DNA from: an uncultured Eubacteriales bacterium
Lineage (GTDB): Bacteria; Bacillota; Clostridia; UBA1381; UBA9506
Length of the DNA stretch: 15,783 nt
Reading direction: 5' to 3'
Assembly: GCA_900545185.1 (NCBI GenBank)
Contig: UQYH01000053.1
Span: 1 to 15,783, forward strand
Position numbers and translations under genes: made by a program. Below are positions 15,783 through 15,783 of this stretch, piece after piece; within the stretch, counting starts at the first letter, position 1; every line of letters begins with the position of its first letter. Below the pieces are notes generated by a model that made no database searches, was not told the origin of the DNA, and saw only the letters and a program-made list of their open reading frames with translations.

Positions 15783-15783
15783 T

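Overview
The window looks like chromosome from an anaerobic low-GC Firmicute (Clostridia-type). It has strong GGAGG ribosome binding sites, GTG and TTG codons near gene starts, lipoprotein signal peptides, a YesM/YesN-type two-component system, an Mgl-type sugar ABC transporter and an InlB B-repeat protein. No rRNA, tRNA, CRISPR array or complete mobile element is visible. Species-level assignment is not possible from the sequence alone.

Left half (about 2-6905, + strand): the 3' part of a surface-polysaccharide cluster, six genes packed head to tail. It starts inside a MenD-like thiamine-diphosphate enzyme (cut by the window edge), followed by a classical short-chain dehydrogenase. Both are clearly AT-richer than what follows. 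Next come capE, capF and capG (fnlA/B/C type), a complete route from UDP-GlcNAc to UDP-N-acetyl-L-fucosamine. The cluster ends with a PF14907-type nucleotidyltransferase-fold protein of unknown role. No glycosyltransferase, flippase or polymerase lies in the window, so the rest of the locus must be to the left.

Middle (6906-7042): a short convergent intergenic region with two hairpins. One is a perfect 11-bp stem that serves as a terminator, mainly for the right-hand operon.

Right half (7043 to the right edge, all - strand, read right to left): mglB (galactose/glucose-binding lipoprotein), mglA (double ATPase) and mglC (permease), then a small membrane-anchored protein with one InlB B-repeat. 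Next are an AraC-type response regulator, a Cache-domain histidine kinase and a second sugar-binding lipoprotein. The last three overlap or abut and form a candidate three-component sugar sensor, in which the lipoprotein would bind sugar and signal to the kinase, and the regulator would control the neighbouring transporter. A good sigma-A-type promoter lies just upstream of the regulator gene, and its -10 box is embedded in a 16-bp perfect palindrome.

Main oddities: the palindrome on the regulator promoter; the lone InlB-repeat protein inside a sugar transport/sensing locus; the missing mglB signal peptide, replaced by unrelated sequence exactly at the lipobox near the right edge; and the compositional break at about 2280-2300. 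I see no clearly new multi-gene system. The best candidates for new biology are the sensor locus with its InlB-repeat protein and the MenD-like/SDR pair in a polysaccharide cluster.
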